Part shown: positions 8,481 through 18,275 of the stretch, one piece after another
How the letters are laid out: each line of letters opens with the position of its first letter
How positions within the stretch are numbered: the first letter of the stretch is position 1
From: Palsa-504 sp963839095
Lineage (GTDB): Bacteria > Actinomycetota > Actinomycetes > Streptosporangiales > Streptosporangiaceae
NCBI GenBank assembly: GCA_963839095.1
Contig: CAWIUF010000013.1
Location: 62,001 to 126,000, forward strand
Length of the DNA stretch: 64,000 nt
Direction of reading: 5' to 3'
Notes under the pieces: generated by a model
The model's database searches: none
The model's input: the letters and a program-made list of their open reading frames with translations, nothing else
Told to the model about the DNA's origin: nothing
Program-made: the position numbers and the translations under genes

Positions 8481-8511
8481 GGGCGCCGCCACGGGACCGC
8501 CGGGCAGGCGG

Positions 8512-9153
8512 TTACAGGTCCAGGGTGGTGCCGGGGTCGAGGCGGGAGACGGGGGCCTGGGTGGGGGCGGCGGCGAGGGACAGCATCCGGGTGAACAGGG
8601 CCAGGCCGGCGTCGTTGAGGATGGCATCGTGGATGGCGTAGCCGCGGGCGGGGGCGACGGCGCGGAAGTAGTCGATCATGTCGCCGGCCTTCAGCCAGGG
8701 GGCGCTGATCGGGACCAGCAGCGTGTTGACCGGGTCCTCGGGGATGGTGAACGAGTCGCCGGGGTGGAAGAGCTCGCCGTCGACCAGGAAGCCGGTGTTC
8801 ACCACCAGCGGGATGTCTTTGTGGATGAGCGCGTGGTCCACGCCGTAGACGTGCACGTCGAAGCCGGCCACCTCGAGCGCGTCGCCGTGCTTGACCTCGT
8901 GCACCCGGTCGCCGAACTCGGCGAACTGCGCGCCGATGGACTGGTTCGCCCACAGGGTCACGCCGGGATCGCTGGACAGCGCGGCACGGATCGCGTCGGC
9001 GTCAAGGTGGTCCGGGTGCTCGTGGGTGACCAGGACGGCGGCGGCCCCGTCCAGGGCGCCGGCCGCGTCGCTGAACGTGCCCGGGTCGATGACCAGGGTG
9101 GCGCCGTCCTTCTCGAGCCGGACGCACGAATGACCGAGTTTGGTGAGTCGCAT
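8512..9153 (-). CDS. MBL-fold metal-dependent hydrolase
   Basis: A 213-aa protein of the UPF0173/L-ascorbate-6-P lactonase-like branch. KLGHSCVRLEKDGATLVIDPG opens the fold, VLVTHEHPDHLD is the HxHxDH metal motif, and VYGVDHALIH and LFHPGDSF supply further ligands. I use the ATG at 9153 rather than the upstream GTG 9165 because homologues start M-[KR]-[LI]-T-KLGH. Cytoplasmic, substrate unknown. Confidence 0.85.
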   Translation of the reverse strand: MRLTKLGHSCVRLEKDGATLVIDPGTFSDAAGALDGAAAVLVTHEHPDHLDADAIRAALSSDPGVTLWANQSIGAQFAEFGDRVHEVKHGDALEVAGFDVHVYGVDHALIHKDIPLVVNTGFLVDGELFHPGDSFTIPEDPVNTLLVPISAPWLKAGDMIDYFRAVAPARGYAIHDAILNDAGLALFTRMLSLAAAPTQAPVSRLDPGTTLDL

Positions 9154-9229
9154 CACAGGGCTCACGATACCGCTGGCCTGGGCGCGATCGTGATCGGGTC
9201 GAGATGCTTATGTGGTCTAGTGGGCAGTT

Positions 9230-11044
9230 ATGAGGATGATCATGGCTGTTTGCGCTGGATTGGCACTGCCCGTGCTGGGGCTCGCGGTCCCGGCCAGCGC
9301 GTCGGTGACGGCCGGCCCGGTTTCAGCCAGCACGGCGGGCGGCGGCAGCTGCTCGGCCGGAGCCCATACCCTGGCGCCGCCGGGCTCGCACGTGTACCCG
9401 GAGACCGGCAACGGCGGCTACACCAGCCTGCACACGCTGGTCCACCTGGTCTACAACGCGGGCTCGAACCGGTTCCTGACGGGCAACCGGGTGGAGCTCA
9501 CCGACCGGGCCACGCAGTGCCTGACCAGCTTCAGCCTCGACTTCGAGCGGCACTCCATCAACACCACCGCCGGGCCGGACATGACGGTCAACTCGATCAG
9601 CGTCAACGGCCGCCCGGCCAAGTTCACGTTCGTCCAGCCGACCTACGCGGGCGACCCGAACGGGCAGAACGACCCGAGTCCGGCCGCCCACGAGGCGTCG
9701 CAGAACAACCCGGTCGGCGGGCCGTCCAACAACCCGTTCCCGCCCGCCTGCGCCCCGCAGCTGCCGAACACCGACGCCGCGGCGGACTCGCTCGACGGCA
9801 CCCAGTGCCCGGCCAACAAGCTCGTGATCACCCCGTCGGCGCCGATCAGGAACGGGGCCACGTTCACCGTGACGGTCCGGTACACCGGGCGGCCCGGCGT
9901 GCACCAGGACGGGGACGGCACCACCGAGGGCTGGTTCCGGGCACCGGACGGCGGCTTCGTGACCACCGAGCCGGTCGGCTCGGAGGACTGGATGCCGCTC
10001 AACGACTACCCGACAGCCAAGCCGGCGTACGACTTCTCCGACACGGTGACCGCGGGCAAGACCGTGATCGCCAACGGCGAGCTGGTCTCGGTGCGGCACC
10101 ACGGGGCCAGCAAGCAGTTCCCGCACGGCTCGGTCACCTGGAACTGGCACGCCGGCATGCCGGTCGCCAGCTACCTGGTCGAGAACAGCGTCGGTAACTT
10201 CAGCCTGACCTCGCGGGTCGTCAACGGCATCCGGTTCTACCAGGCCCAGGACACCGCGATCAGCGCCAAGCAGCAGCAGAAGAACCTGGCCATCATGAAC
10301 CTGCAGCCGGACATCACCGCGTTCGAGAGCCAGTTCAACGGAGCCTTCCCGTTCCGCTCGGACGGGGTCGTGATCGGCACGCCTGACGCCAGCTTCGAAG
10401 AGGAAATGGAGTCGATGATCACCTTCGCCGGAGGCGAGATCGACACCGACACCTTCTACCACGAGAACATGCACCAGTGGTGGGGCGACAACGTCTCCGA
10501 GGCCGGCTACCGGTACACCTTCTACAAGGAGGGCATGGCCACCCTGGGCGAGTTCCTGTACCAGGCGCGGCTGGCCGAGAACGCCGCCGGAGGCCCGGCC
10601 ACCGCCAAGGGCAGGGCCGCCTTCCAGGCCAGCCTGGTCAAGCAGTTCAACAAGACCTACGCCAGCGGCAAGGACTTCTGGACCGACGCGCCGTCCAACC
10701 CGACGCCCTACACCTTGTTCGACGGCTCGTCGACCTACGACCGGCCCGGCATCACCTACATCGCGCTGCGCCAGATCCTCGGCCCGGCCCGGTTCGACGG
10801 GGCGCTGCGGGCGCTGCAGCACCGTTACGGCGGCGGCCACATCAGCGAGGCCCAGCTGGAAGCCGGCTTCCGCCAGTGGCTGCCGGTGCACAGCAGCGCC
10901 TGCGAGCAGCGGCTGAGCCAGTTCTTCACGCAGTGGTTCGACACCGCCTACCCGTCGGGCGGCGGGGCGAACCGGCCGATGATCACCGGCCCGGGGCTGG
11001 ACGGTCCCGGGTTCTACAGCGCGCCGGGGGTGTGTGCGGCTTGA
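9230..11044 (+). CDS. Secreted M1-family zinc metallopeptidase
   Basis: A 604-aa protein with an N-terminal signal peptide (hydrophobic AVCAGLALPVLGLAVPASA, cleavage after an A-x-A site). Near residue 411 HENMHQWWGD is the M1 zinc motif HExxH, and the third ligand Glu is in YTFYKEGMATLGEF about 18 residues later. The N-terminal half is the beta-saddle domain, including YTGRPGVHQDGDGTTEGWF. It is shorter than full-length aminopeptidase N because the large helical C-terminal domain is reduced. It should act outside the cell on peptides. The next gene is also exported. Confidence 0.88.
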   Translation: MRMIMAVCAGLALPVLGLAVPASASVTAGPVSASTAGGGSCSAGAHTLAPPGSHVYPETGNGGYTSLHTLVHLVYNAGSNRFLTGNRVELTDRATQCLTSFSLDFERHSINTTAGPDMTVNSISVNGRPAKFTFVQPTYAGDPNGQNDPSPAAHEASQNNPVGGPSNNPFPPACAPQLPNTDAAADSLDGTQCPANKLVITPSAPIRNGATFTVTVRYTGRPGVHQDGDGTTEGWFRAPDGGFVTTEPVGSEDWMPLNDYPTAKPAYDFSDTVTAGKTVIANGELVSVRHHGASKQFPHGSVTWNWHAGMPVASYLVENSVGNFSLTSRVVNGIRFYQAQDTAISAKQQQKNLAIMNLQPDITAFESQFNGAFPFRSDGVVIGTPDASFEEEMESMITFAGGEIDTDTFYHENMHQWWGDNVSEAGYRYTFYKEGMATLGEFLYQARLAENAAGGPATAKGRAAFQASLVKQFNKTYASGKDFWTDAPSNPTPYTLFDGSSTYDRPGITYIALRQILGPARFDGALRALQHRYGGGHISEAQLEAGFRQWLPVHSSACEQRLSQFFTQWFDTAYPSGGGANRPMITGPGLDGPGFYSAPGVCAA

Positions 11045-11136
11045 GGCCACCCGTTCGGTACCTGGTTGTTGCGCGGCCTGCTACGGCGGGGTAGTACTTC
11101 TCGTAGGGGGCGTACTTTCAGGAGGCCTGCCTGAGC

Positions 11137-11910
11137 GTGGACCGACGCACGTTTCTGACCGGAGCGGGGCTGGTCACCGTCGGCGGCGCCGCCGGGGCGG
11201 GGGCCGGGATCGCGACCTCGCACGCCGTCGCGGCCGAGGGGCCGACGGCCCGGACCGCCACGCCGGCCGGGCCCGGCGCGTACACGGCGTCGGTGACGTT
11301 CCGCACCGCGCCGCCGGGCCGGATCGTCGCGCTCACCATCGACGACGGCCCGACCGCGGAGTGGACGCCGCCGCTGCTGGCGATCCTGCGGCGGCACCGC
11401 GCCCGGGCCACGTTCTTCCGGGTCGGGCGGCACGCGCAGGCCTGGCCCGACCTGGTGCGGCAGACCGCCGACGCCGGTCACGAGCAGGCCAATCACACCT
11501 GGGCGCATGACGACCTGACCGGGCACGACGAGGCCTTCGACCGGCGCACCCTGGAACGCACCCATGAACTGCTGACCCGGCTGGCCGGGCAGGCGCCGGT
11601 GCTGTGCAGGCCGCCGTGGGGCCGCATCGACAGCGTGGGGCTGGCCGCGTGCGCCAGCCTGCGCTACGACGTGGCGCTGTGGTCGCACCACGTCACGGGC
11701 AGCAACCCGGTGGGCGGGGTGAACCTGATCCTGCGGGAGGGTACGCCCGGCAGCATCGTGCTGGCTCACGACGGCGGATCCGAGCCGGACACCGCCCTGA
11801 TGCGGCAGCTGGACCGGCTGGTGGCGTCGATGACGGAGGCCGGCTATACCTTCGTCACGGTCAGCGAGCTGCTGGCGGCCGCCCGGGCCGGCGGCGACCG
11901 CCGTGCCTGA
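11137..11910 (+). CDS. Exported polysaccharide deacetylase (NodB homology)
   Basis: A 257-aa protein. A GTG at 11137 follows AGGAGG at 11119-11124. The N-terminus VDRRTFLTGAGL followed by a Gly/Ala-rich hydrophobic stretch is a Tat-type signal. NodB motifs are LTIDDGPT (motif 1), NHTWAHDDL (metal His-x3-His, motif 2), and RPPWG (motif 3). It probably removes N- or O-acetyl groups from peptidoglycan or another glycan outside the membrane. Its stop overlaps the start of the GH15-like gene by 8 nt, so the two are likely translated together. Confidence 0.88.
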   Translation: MDRRTFLTGAGLVTVGGAAGAGAGIATSHAVAAEGPTARTATPAGPGAYTASVTFRTAPPGRIVALTIDDGPTAEWTPPLLAILRRHRARATFFRVGRHAQAWPDLVRQTADAGHEQANHTWAHDDLTGHDEAFDRRTLERTHELLTRLAGQAPVLCRPPWGRIDSVGLAACASLRYDVALWSHHVTGSNPVGGVNLILREGTPGSIVLAHDGGSEPDTALMRQLDRLVASMTEAGYTFVTVSELLAAARAGGDRRA

Positions 11911-13303
11911 CCGCGATCATCGGGGCTGGCGGCGATCTGTCCAGCTGATACTGGTCCTCAGCGTGTCCGCGGGGACGGTCCCGGCGGCCATGCTGGCCGG
12001 GGCACCTGGGCAGCCCTTGCTCACGATCGCGGGCGCGGCCCAGATTCCCTGCCAGCAGCAGGCGCAGCCGGTTCCGGCCGGGGTGAACGGCTGGTTCGAG
12101 CCGGATTCCAGCATCCTGGTCGCGGCCGCCGGGACCTACGTGGCCCCCGGCCGGCTGACCGGGCTGACCGCCGCCCAGTCGGCCTGCGCCGTGGCGGCGG
12201 AACGGGCGGACCGGGACTGGCTCCAGGCCGGCCTGGTCCCCGGTGCCACCCCGGCCCAGCGATCCATGGCCGCCCGGGCCCTGCTCGACCTGAAGCTGGC
12301 CGTCCAGCCGGACGGGGCGGTGCTGGCCGGCTGGGAGCCGGGCTGGGCGTACGCGTGGCCGCGCGACTCGAGCTGGGCCGCGGCGGCGCTGGCCGGGACG
12401 GGTCATCCGGCCGTGGCGTACCGGATCCTGCTGTTCCTGCGGCGGATGCAGGCACCCGACGGGACGTGGGCCGCCCGGTACCGGCCCGGCGGCTCGGGCC
12501 CGGTGCGCGACGGGCGGCCCGCCGAGCTCGACGCCGACGGCTGGGTCCCGTGGGCCGTCTGGTCCTGGGCGCAGACCCAGCCGCTCACACTGGGCCGCCG
12601 CGAGCTGGCGCGGCTGTGGCCCATGGTCGTCAAGGCGGCCGATGCCGCCGACCGCATGCTGACCGGTGACGGCCTGCCCGGGCCGGCCATGGACTACTGG
12701 GAGGACTCGGTCGCGGTCACGCTGGGGACCGCCGCCCCGCTGCTGGCTGGCCTGCGGGCGGCCGCTGACCTGGCGGCCGACGTCGGCGGGGCGGTGGCCG
12801 GGAGCGATGCCCGTCGCTGGTCGGCGGCTGCGGGCCGGCTGGCGGATGCGATCACGGCGGCGTTCGGGCCGGGCGGCTACCAGCGGACGCCGCAGGCAGG
12901 TTCGGGTGCCGATGCGGCCGTCACTTTTCTCGGGCCGCCGTTCGCGCGGCCGGACGCCGAGGTGCGGCAGGCGGCTGCGGCGGCCCAGCGGATGCTGGCC
13001 GTCCCGAACGGCGGCCTGCGTCCTGGCGCCGCCTGGCCCGGGACCCCAGGCGTCGCCTGGACTCCCGAGACAGCGTTCTTCGCGCTGTTCGACGCCGCGA
13101 CCGGGCAGCGGGCCCGGGCCACCGCGCTGCTGGACTGGCTGGCCGCCCACCGGACGAGGCTGGGGTCGCTGCCCGAGAAGGTCAATTCGGCCGGGTGGCC
13201 GGCCTCCACGGCTCCGCTGTCGCTGACGGATGCGGTGGTCCTGCTCACCCTGGTGGCCCAGGCCGGCCACCTGCCGACCGTGCCGGCTCGTGCTCGCCCA
13301 TGA
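11903..13303 (+). CDS. GH15-like glycoside hydrolase, secreted or membrane-anchored
   Basis: A 466-aa protein starting at a GTG inside the previous gene. Residues about 12-32 form a signal sequence or anchor (VQLILVLSVSAGTVPAAML). The body is an (alpha/alpha)6 barrel: GWAYAWPRDSSWAAAAL matches the glucoamylase substrate-binding segment, followed by LRRMQAPDGTW, ELDADGWVPWAVW with a candidate acid, and late TPETAFFALF. Members act on alpha-glucans or trehalose. Coupling to a deacetylase suggests work on a cell-surface or extracellular glycan. The exact specificity is open. Confidence 0.75.
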   Translation: MPDRDHRGWRRSVQLILVLSVSAGTVPAAMLAGAPGQPLLTIAGAAQIPCQQQAQPVPAGVNGWFEPDSSILVAAAGTYVAPGRLTGLTAAQSACAVAAERADRDWLQAGLVPGATPAQRSMAARALLDLKLAVQPDGAVLAGWEPGWAYAWPRDSSWAAAALAGTGHPAVAYRILLFLRRMQAPDGTWAARYRPGGSGPVRDGRPAELDADGWVPWAVWSWAQTQPLTLGRRELARLWPMVVKAADAADRMLTGDGLPGPAMDYWEDSVAVTLGTAAPLLAGLRAAADLAADVGGAVAGSDARRWSAAAGRLADAITAAFGPGGYQRTPQAGSGADAAVTFLGPPFARPDAEVRQAAAAAQRMLAVPNGGLRPGAAWPGTPGVAWTPETAFFALFDAATGQRARATALLDWLAAHRTRLGSLPEKVNSAGWPASTAPLSLTDAVVLLTLVAQAGHLPTVPARARP

Positions 13304-13307
13304 GACG

Positions 13308-14111
13308 TTACGAACGTATCCCGGGGGCGCCGAACCTGGCCACGTAATGCCAGACCCGTTTGAGATGCTGGTCGTCGTAGCGGCCGGTGCGGGAGGCGTG
13401 ACCGATAACGCCCGGATCGAGGACGCCGTCGCGGGCGAGGGCGAAACCGAGGGCCACGTACTCAGGCCCCCGGTAGCCGGGATGCCGGCGCAGCTCGGCG
13501 GTGGTCAGGGTGAAACCGTCGTGCCATTCGACCGGGCAGCCCAGCTTCCCGGCCGCGGCCTGGACCGGTGTGTCGCGGTAGCAGGGGTCGAGGACCAGGG
13601 CTTCGACGTCGCGGGTGAGGTCGACGACGCCGTGCACATGGGCTTCGATGTAGTCGTCGAGCAGGTCCTGGTCGTCTTGTTCGGCCAGCGCTATCAGCGT
13701 CGACAGCCGCGGCGCGACGCCGAAGTTCTTAGGCTCGAGAAAGCTGTCCGGGTAGCAGAACGTGGTCCGGGACAGGGTGTGCGCGGCCAGGCGCAGGTAG
13801 GCCGAGCCGAAACGGGGTGAGCCGCCCGCCCGCCGCTGGCGGAAGTTCAGCGATCCGTACTTGGGCCGGGCAGCGGGCGGGCCGTCGTCGTAGGCGCCGG
13901 CGAAGATCCGGCTTTCCCAGCGCCAGCGGTCGCCGCCGGGGTGGGCGGTCAGGCCGCCGTTGCTGGTCCCGGTCTCGAACTGCGACCGGTAGACGCCGTC
14001 GCGGGCCAGCTGTTCCAGGATCGGCGTGCCGGCGGTGAGCCGGTCGGGGTGGAAGTGCAGGGTCACCCGCCAGGACGGGTCGGCGGGCTCGCCGGTGGCC
14101 AGGCTCGTCAC
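13308..14111 (-). CDS. DUF3626 protein
   Basis: Recognised from HFHPDRLTAGTPILEQL, QFETGTSNGGLTAHPGGDRW, FGSAYLRL, and EAHVHGVVDLTRDVEALVLD, the core of DUF3626. Function unknown for the family; the conserved His, Asp and Arg residues suggest an enzyme. The start is set at GTG 14111 because further upstream the frame crosses the divergent methyltransferase gene; homologues carry a slightly longer N-terminus, so the real start could lie upstream. It converges on the GH15-like gene with only 4 nt between stops. Confidence 0.75.
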   Translation of the reverse strand: MTSLATGEPADPSWRVTLHFHPDRLTAGTPILEQLARDGVYRSQFETGTSNGGLTAHPGGDRWRWESRIFAGAYDDGPPAARPKYGSLNFRQRRAGGSPRFGSAYLRLAAHTLSRTTFCYPDSFLEPKNFGVAPRLSTLIALAEQDDQDLLDDYIEAHVHGVVDLTRDVEALVLDPCYRDTPVQAAAGKLGCPVEWHDGFTLTTAELRRHPGYRGPEYVALGFALARDGVLDPGVIGHASRTGRYDDQHLKRVWHYVARFGAPGIRS

Positions 14112-14143
14112 GTGGGCGATGGCCTGCGCGCTAGCGTGGGCGG

Positions 14144-15007
14144 GTGGCGGTATCCGGTGGGTGGGAGCAGTGGGAGTGGGATGAGTCCCTGTTTGCCGGG
14201 GCGGCCTCGTACTACGAGGCGGGCCGTCTTCCTTACGCACCGGGGCTGGCTTCCGCGTTCGCGCGCGAACTCGGCCTGGATGGCCGCGGGCGGCTGCTCG
14301 ACGTCGGCTGCGGCCCGGGGACAATTGCGCGGCGCCTCGCGCCGCTGTTCGAGGCGGTAGTGGGGCTGGATCCTGATCCCGGGATGCTCGCGGAGGCGGC
14401 GCGGCTCGCTGCTGTGGAGGGCGTCGGGCGGGCGACCTGGGTGCGGGAACGTGCCGAGGCGCTGCCCGCGGGACTAGGAGTCTTCCGGGTCATTACGTTC
14501 GGGGCTTCCTTTCACTGGATGGACCGGCCGCGGGTAGCGCGCGCGGTACGCACGATGCTCACGCCGGGCGGCGCCGTTGTCCAGGTGGACGCGCCCGGTT
14601 ACCGGACCGACGCTCTGCTGATGGAAACGGGGCACGGCCGCCTGCGCTATCCGCCGCCACCCGACGAAGCGATGGAGTCATTGCGGCGTCGTTATCTCGG
14701 ATCTGATCGCCGCGCAGGTCAGGGCATCAGGAACACCTCCCCCGGCGGCGAGGACGGTGTCTTCCAGGCGGCTGGCTTCCGGCCCGCGCGGACCGTCGTC
14801 GTCCCGGACGGGCGGGAGATCGATCGCAGCATCGACCAGATCGTCGCGGGGCTCTTCTCGAACTCGGGGACCGCGCCTCACCTGTTCGGGGATCGTGTCG
14901 GCGAGTTCGAGAGCGACCTGCGTTCGCTGCTCGCTTCTGCGTCTTCTGCGGGCCAGTTCTCGGTGCGGCTGCCGGACAACATCCTGCGTATCTGGCGGCC
15001 CGCCTGA
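14144..15007 (+). CDS. Class I SAM methyltransferase
   Basis: A 287-aa protein with GTG start at 14144. Motif I is LLDVGCGPGTIARRL, motif post-I GLDPDPGMLAEAARL, and ITFGASFHWMDRPR is the YcgJ/UbiE-like motif often followed by an Ala-Arg helix. The N-terminal FAGAASYYEAGRLPYAPGL is typical of the trans-aconitate/UbiE-like small-molecule methyltransferases of actinomycetes. It diverges from the DUF3626 gene with about 30 nt between them and is followed 28 nt later by the ABC exporter. Substrate unknown. Confidence 0.82.
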   Translation: MAVSGGWEQWEWDESLFAGAASYYEAGRLPYAPGLASAFARELGLDGRGRLLDVGCGPGTIARRLAPLFEAVVGLDPDPGMLAEAARLAAVEGVGRATWVRERAEALPAGLGVFRVITFGASFHWMDRPRVARAVRTMLTPGGAVVQVDAPGYRTDALLMETGHGRLRYPPPPDEAMESLRRRYLGSDRRAGQGIRNTSPGGEDGVFQAAGFRPARTVVVPDGREIDRSIDQIVAGLFSNSGTAPHLFGDRVGEFESDLRSLLASASSAGQFSVRLPDNILRIWRPA

Positions 15008-15035
15008 TCTACGTGGCCGGGGGCGGCGGAGGATT

Positions 15036-16942
15036 ATGGGAATCATGTACGTGGTAGGCGGGTCGCGGCCTGGCGGCAAGCGCGCGGGACCGACGATCTA
15101 CGAGATGAATTCGCCGGGTAAGGGGCGGTCGGCGCGGGAGCTGCCGCGGCTGGTGGCGGCCGGGGTGGGGATCACCTGGCGGGCGGGGCGGCGTGAGCTG
15201 ATCACGATGGCGGTGCTCGAGGTGCTCTCCGGGGTCGGGGTGGCCTTCGAGGTGCTGGTGGGGCGGCGGGTGCTGGAGGCGGTGCTGTCGACTCAGCATT
15301 CCTCCGCCGGGCTCGCCAGCTCTGGGCTACAGAGCGTGTGGCCGAGTGCGGTGCTGCTCGGGGTTATCACGGCGCTGCTGGGGCTGGCGGGGGTGGTGCT
15401 GCGCGAGCAGCAGCGGATGCTGTCCGAGCTCACCTCGCGGTACGCGCAGGACCGGATCCTCGACGTGACGTGCGCGGTGGAACTGGCCGCGTTCGACGAG
15501 CCGGAGTTCCACGACCGGGTGGCGCGGGCGCAGGCGGGGGTGATGCACGCGCCGCAGATGGTGTTCGGTCTGCAGGGGCTCGGGCGGTCGCTGGCGGGGA
15601 CGATCGGGGCGGCGGTGGCGCTGCTCGCGGTGGCGCCGCTGCTGGTGCCGGCGGCGTTGCTGGCCCTGCTGCCGGGGTGGCTGGCCAGCGGGCGGCGGGG
15701 GCGGGCGTTCTACACCTTCGGGGTGATCATGACGCCGAAGGACCGGGAGCGCTCGTACCTGGCCAGTCTGCTGACCGGGCGGGATCCGGCCAAGGAGGTG
15801 CGGGCGTTCGGGCTTGCTTCTTTTCTGCGAGCCCGGTATGAGCGGCTGTCGGACGAGCGGATCGCGGAGATGCGGAAGATCTCGGCTCGGCAGCTGCGCG
15901 GCATGGCGGCCGCGGACCTGGCCAGCGCGGCGACGATCGCGGTGTCGATCGGGATCATCTTGTGGCTGGCGGTCTCGCATCACCTGTCGCTGGCGGCGGC
16001 GGGGGCGGGGACGGCGGCGCTGGTGTTGCTGGGGCAGCGGCTGGCGTTCGCCGGGCAGAGCGCGGGGATGCTGCAGGAATCGGCGATGTTCATCGATGAC
16101 TTCCTGGCGTTCGCGCGGCTGGCGCCGGTTCCGGAGGCTTCTGGAGGAGCTGCGGGATGGTGGGGGGCCGGGGCGGGAGGCGGACTCGTTTGGTCGTATT
16201 GATCTGGAGGGGGTGACGTTTAGTTATCCGGGGTCGGAGCGGGTGGCGCTGCGGGGGGTCAGCATGCGGATCTCGCCGGGTGAGGTCGTGGCGCTGGTGG
16301 GAGCCAACGGGTCGGGGAAGACGACGCTGGCCAAGGTGCTGGCGGGGTTGTACCTGCCTACCGAGGGGCGGGTCTGCTGGGACGGGCGGGATACGCGGGA
16401 GGTAGCGAGCCGGGAGCTGCTGTCGCGCTCGGCGATCGTGTTCCAGGATTTCATCCAGTACGCGCTGTCGGCTGGGGACAACATCGCGCTCGGGCGGCAC
16501 GAACGTTCTGGTGACATGGCGGGGATCGTGCGGGCGGCTGGGCAGGCGGGGGCGGACAAGGACATTTCCGCGTTGCCCGCGGGGTACGAGACGCTGCTGG
16601 GGCCGGCGTTTATCGACGGGACCGACCTGTCGACTGGGCAGTGGCAGCGGGTGGCGCTGGCACGGACGTTCTTCCGGGACGCGCCGCTGGTCATCTTGGA
16701 TGAGCCGACGGCCGCGCTAGACGCGAAGGCGGAGCATGAGCTGTTCGGGAAGATCGGTGAGTTGTTCGCGGATCGTTCGGTGCTGCTGATCTCGCATCGG
16801 TTCTCGACGGTGCGGGCGGCGGACCGGATCTATGTGCTGCGGGAGGGGGAGGTGGTGGAGGCGGGGACGCATGAGTCGCTGATGGCGGCTGGCGGGGACG
16901 TATGCGGAGCTGTTCACGTTGCAGGCGACGCCGTACCAGTGA
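15036..16942 (+). pseudogene. ABC exporter half-transporter (TMD-NBD) with two frameshifts
   Basis: From the ATG at 15036 (GGAGG just upstream) the frame codes for six membrane segments of a type IV exporter. At about 16141-16147 one extra base shifts the frame and the nucleotide-binding domain continues in the next frame: GANGSGKTTLAKVL (Walker A), VFQDFIQYAL (Q loop), LSTGQWQRVAL (signature), LVILDEPTAALD (Walker B), LLISHRFST (H loop). A second extra base in the GGGG run 16894-16897 displaces the natural end, which reads TYAELFTLQATPYQ and stops at 16942. Both shifts are +1 in G runs. Export substrate unknown. Confidence 0.78.
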
Positions 16943-17059
16943 GGTGGGTGGTGGCTCGGCCGCGTTCAGCTCGGCTGGACGCGAGCTAAACCTCAGCGTA
17001 TGCGCAGGGGCAGCTGTGCCGACGGCTGGTGAGTGAGAGCATGCGGAGCCGCTGTGGTG

Positions 17060-17330
17060 TCAGGCGTTGCCTGCGTTGGTCCACCGGGTGCGGAGCTCCT
17101 CCATGAGCTGGTTCGCCTCGTCCTCGGTGATCTCGATGAACTCGTTCTCCAGGTCGCCACGCTCGGCGGAAACCAGGGATGGGCTGCGTTCCCAGGCGAG
17201 ATTCCGTGGTGAACGCTTCGTCGCACTGGCCGCCGTCCTCGAAGTATAGGTGCGCCGGAACAACCCAGCGGGCTGCTCACGACTGCTCAGGTCATTGACG
17301 ATCGGCGTAGTAAGTGATCTTATCTGGCAT
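17060..17330 (-). pseudogene. Relic of a small partner protein coupled to the RelA/SpoT-like gene
   Basis: The ATG at 17330 overlaps the upstream gene stop by 11 nt. Read across three frames the product is about 90 aa: MPDKITYYA, then VNDLSSREQPAGLFRR, EDGGQCDEAFTT, NLAWERSPSLVSAERGD and finally LENEFIEITEDEANQLMEEL. This matches, from memory, a family of short actinomycete proteins of unknown function. At least three indels break it. Tight coupling to the effector-like gene suggests an immunity or accessory partner; that role is inference. Confidence 0.6.
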
Positions 17331-18275
17331 CTCGTCCTCTCTCGGAGTAGTCGGGAATGCTATCGGCGCCAGGCGGAACCGGCACCTCGGCGGTGACTTT
17401 CCCCTGGAAGGCTTCCAGCACCATGCTCCTCGAACTTATCGGCCTGCTTGGTGCGGAGCCGCTCGTAGGCGTCATGGGTAAGTTGCTTGGCCTCGAAGCT
17501 GATGCGAGTATGGAACTGCACTTCGAACCGCTGACCGGTATCCGGCTCGATCCACTGGCTGTTGATTCCCTTATACTGTTCCTCAGACCAGGAGTTTTTT
17601 AGCTTGTGCAGCTCAAAGCCTTGATCCTTCAGACGCTCAATGTCAGCCTAGACACCTTGAGTGTAACTGGTACTCACGATACTGAAAGGTATACCGGATA
17701 GCATCCGGCACGAGCGAGACAGCTTCCTCTGGAGAGAGGTCGAACTCTTCCATACTTTCGTAGACTTTCTCCTTGATGCGGTCGCGGCCTTTCAGGCGAT
17801 CGTCGAAGCCGATCAGATGACGGTCTGGATCTTGGCTTTCCACAGTCACGCATAGCTGGTGAGATCAGATCTCTCGCTCCCGATCTAGCAATACGGTCGC
17901 ACGCCGCATCAACTCGTTTGTTGGCGGCCGATCCAGGTACCGGTCGCCGTCTGCGCGCCAGGAGCCGGGTGGGTCGGCGGAGTTGTCGACGGGAGGACGT
18001 TCGTCGGGTGGCCATCTTCGTTGGTACTCGCCCCACATCCAGCGGAACTCCTCGGCGGACTTGTCCCACTTCTCGGCGGCAGCTTGTTCGTCGGCGGCGT
18101 CCTGGCGGGCCGTGGCGGATTTCTGGGCGGAGACAGCTTCGTGCTGGTCGGCGTAGTACTCTTCGCGGCTGCGGGTCTCGGCGGGGACGGCTTGGCGGCC
18201 ACTGGTTTGGCTGTCCGAGGGGTTCGCGTTTTTCTCGGATGGCTCCTCTGCCTCATTCGGCCAGTCGGCTCCCAT
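17320..18275 (-). pseudogene. Relic of a RelA/SpoT-like fold effector protein
   Basis: Starts at the ATG at 18275 with a charged region of about 130 aa (EKWDKSAEEFRWMWGEYQRR, then RWPPDERPPVD). An in-frame TGA at 17865-17867 follows. The same frame continues with SQDPDRHLIGFDDRLKGRDR and DAIRYTFQY, is lost at about 17670, meets a TAG at 17648-17650, then resumes as KNSWSEEQYKGINSQWIEP, RFEVQFHTRISFEAKQLTH, and after another shift near 17415 as EAFQGKVTAEVPVPPGAD. The R-Y-T-F / Y-K-G-I-N / F-E-V-Q-F-H-T spacing resembles the RelA/SpoT nucleotidyltransferase core. Two nonsense and two frameshift lesions mark it as dead. Confidence 0.65.

Noticed and set aside
8629..10197. 522-codon plus-strand frame
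   Set aside because: Crosses the antisense of an MBL gene and an out-of-frame part of the M1 peptidase; composition typical of shadow frames.
5540..13312. TGAGACGTTACG after two stop codons (5540 and 13301)
   Set aside because: Only the first can fold as a hairpin; 12-nt identity at two sites is not enough for a repeat family.
16993..17280. 95-codon minus-strand frame as an independent gene
   Set aside because: Its sequence is a shadow of the small partner-protein relic, whose segments are found in the other two frames.
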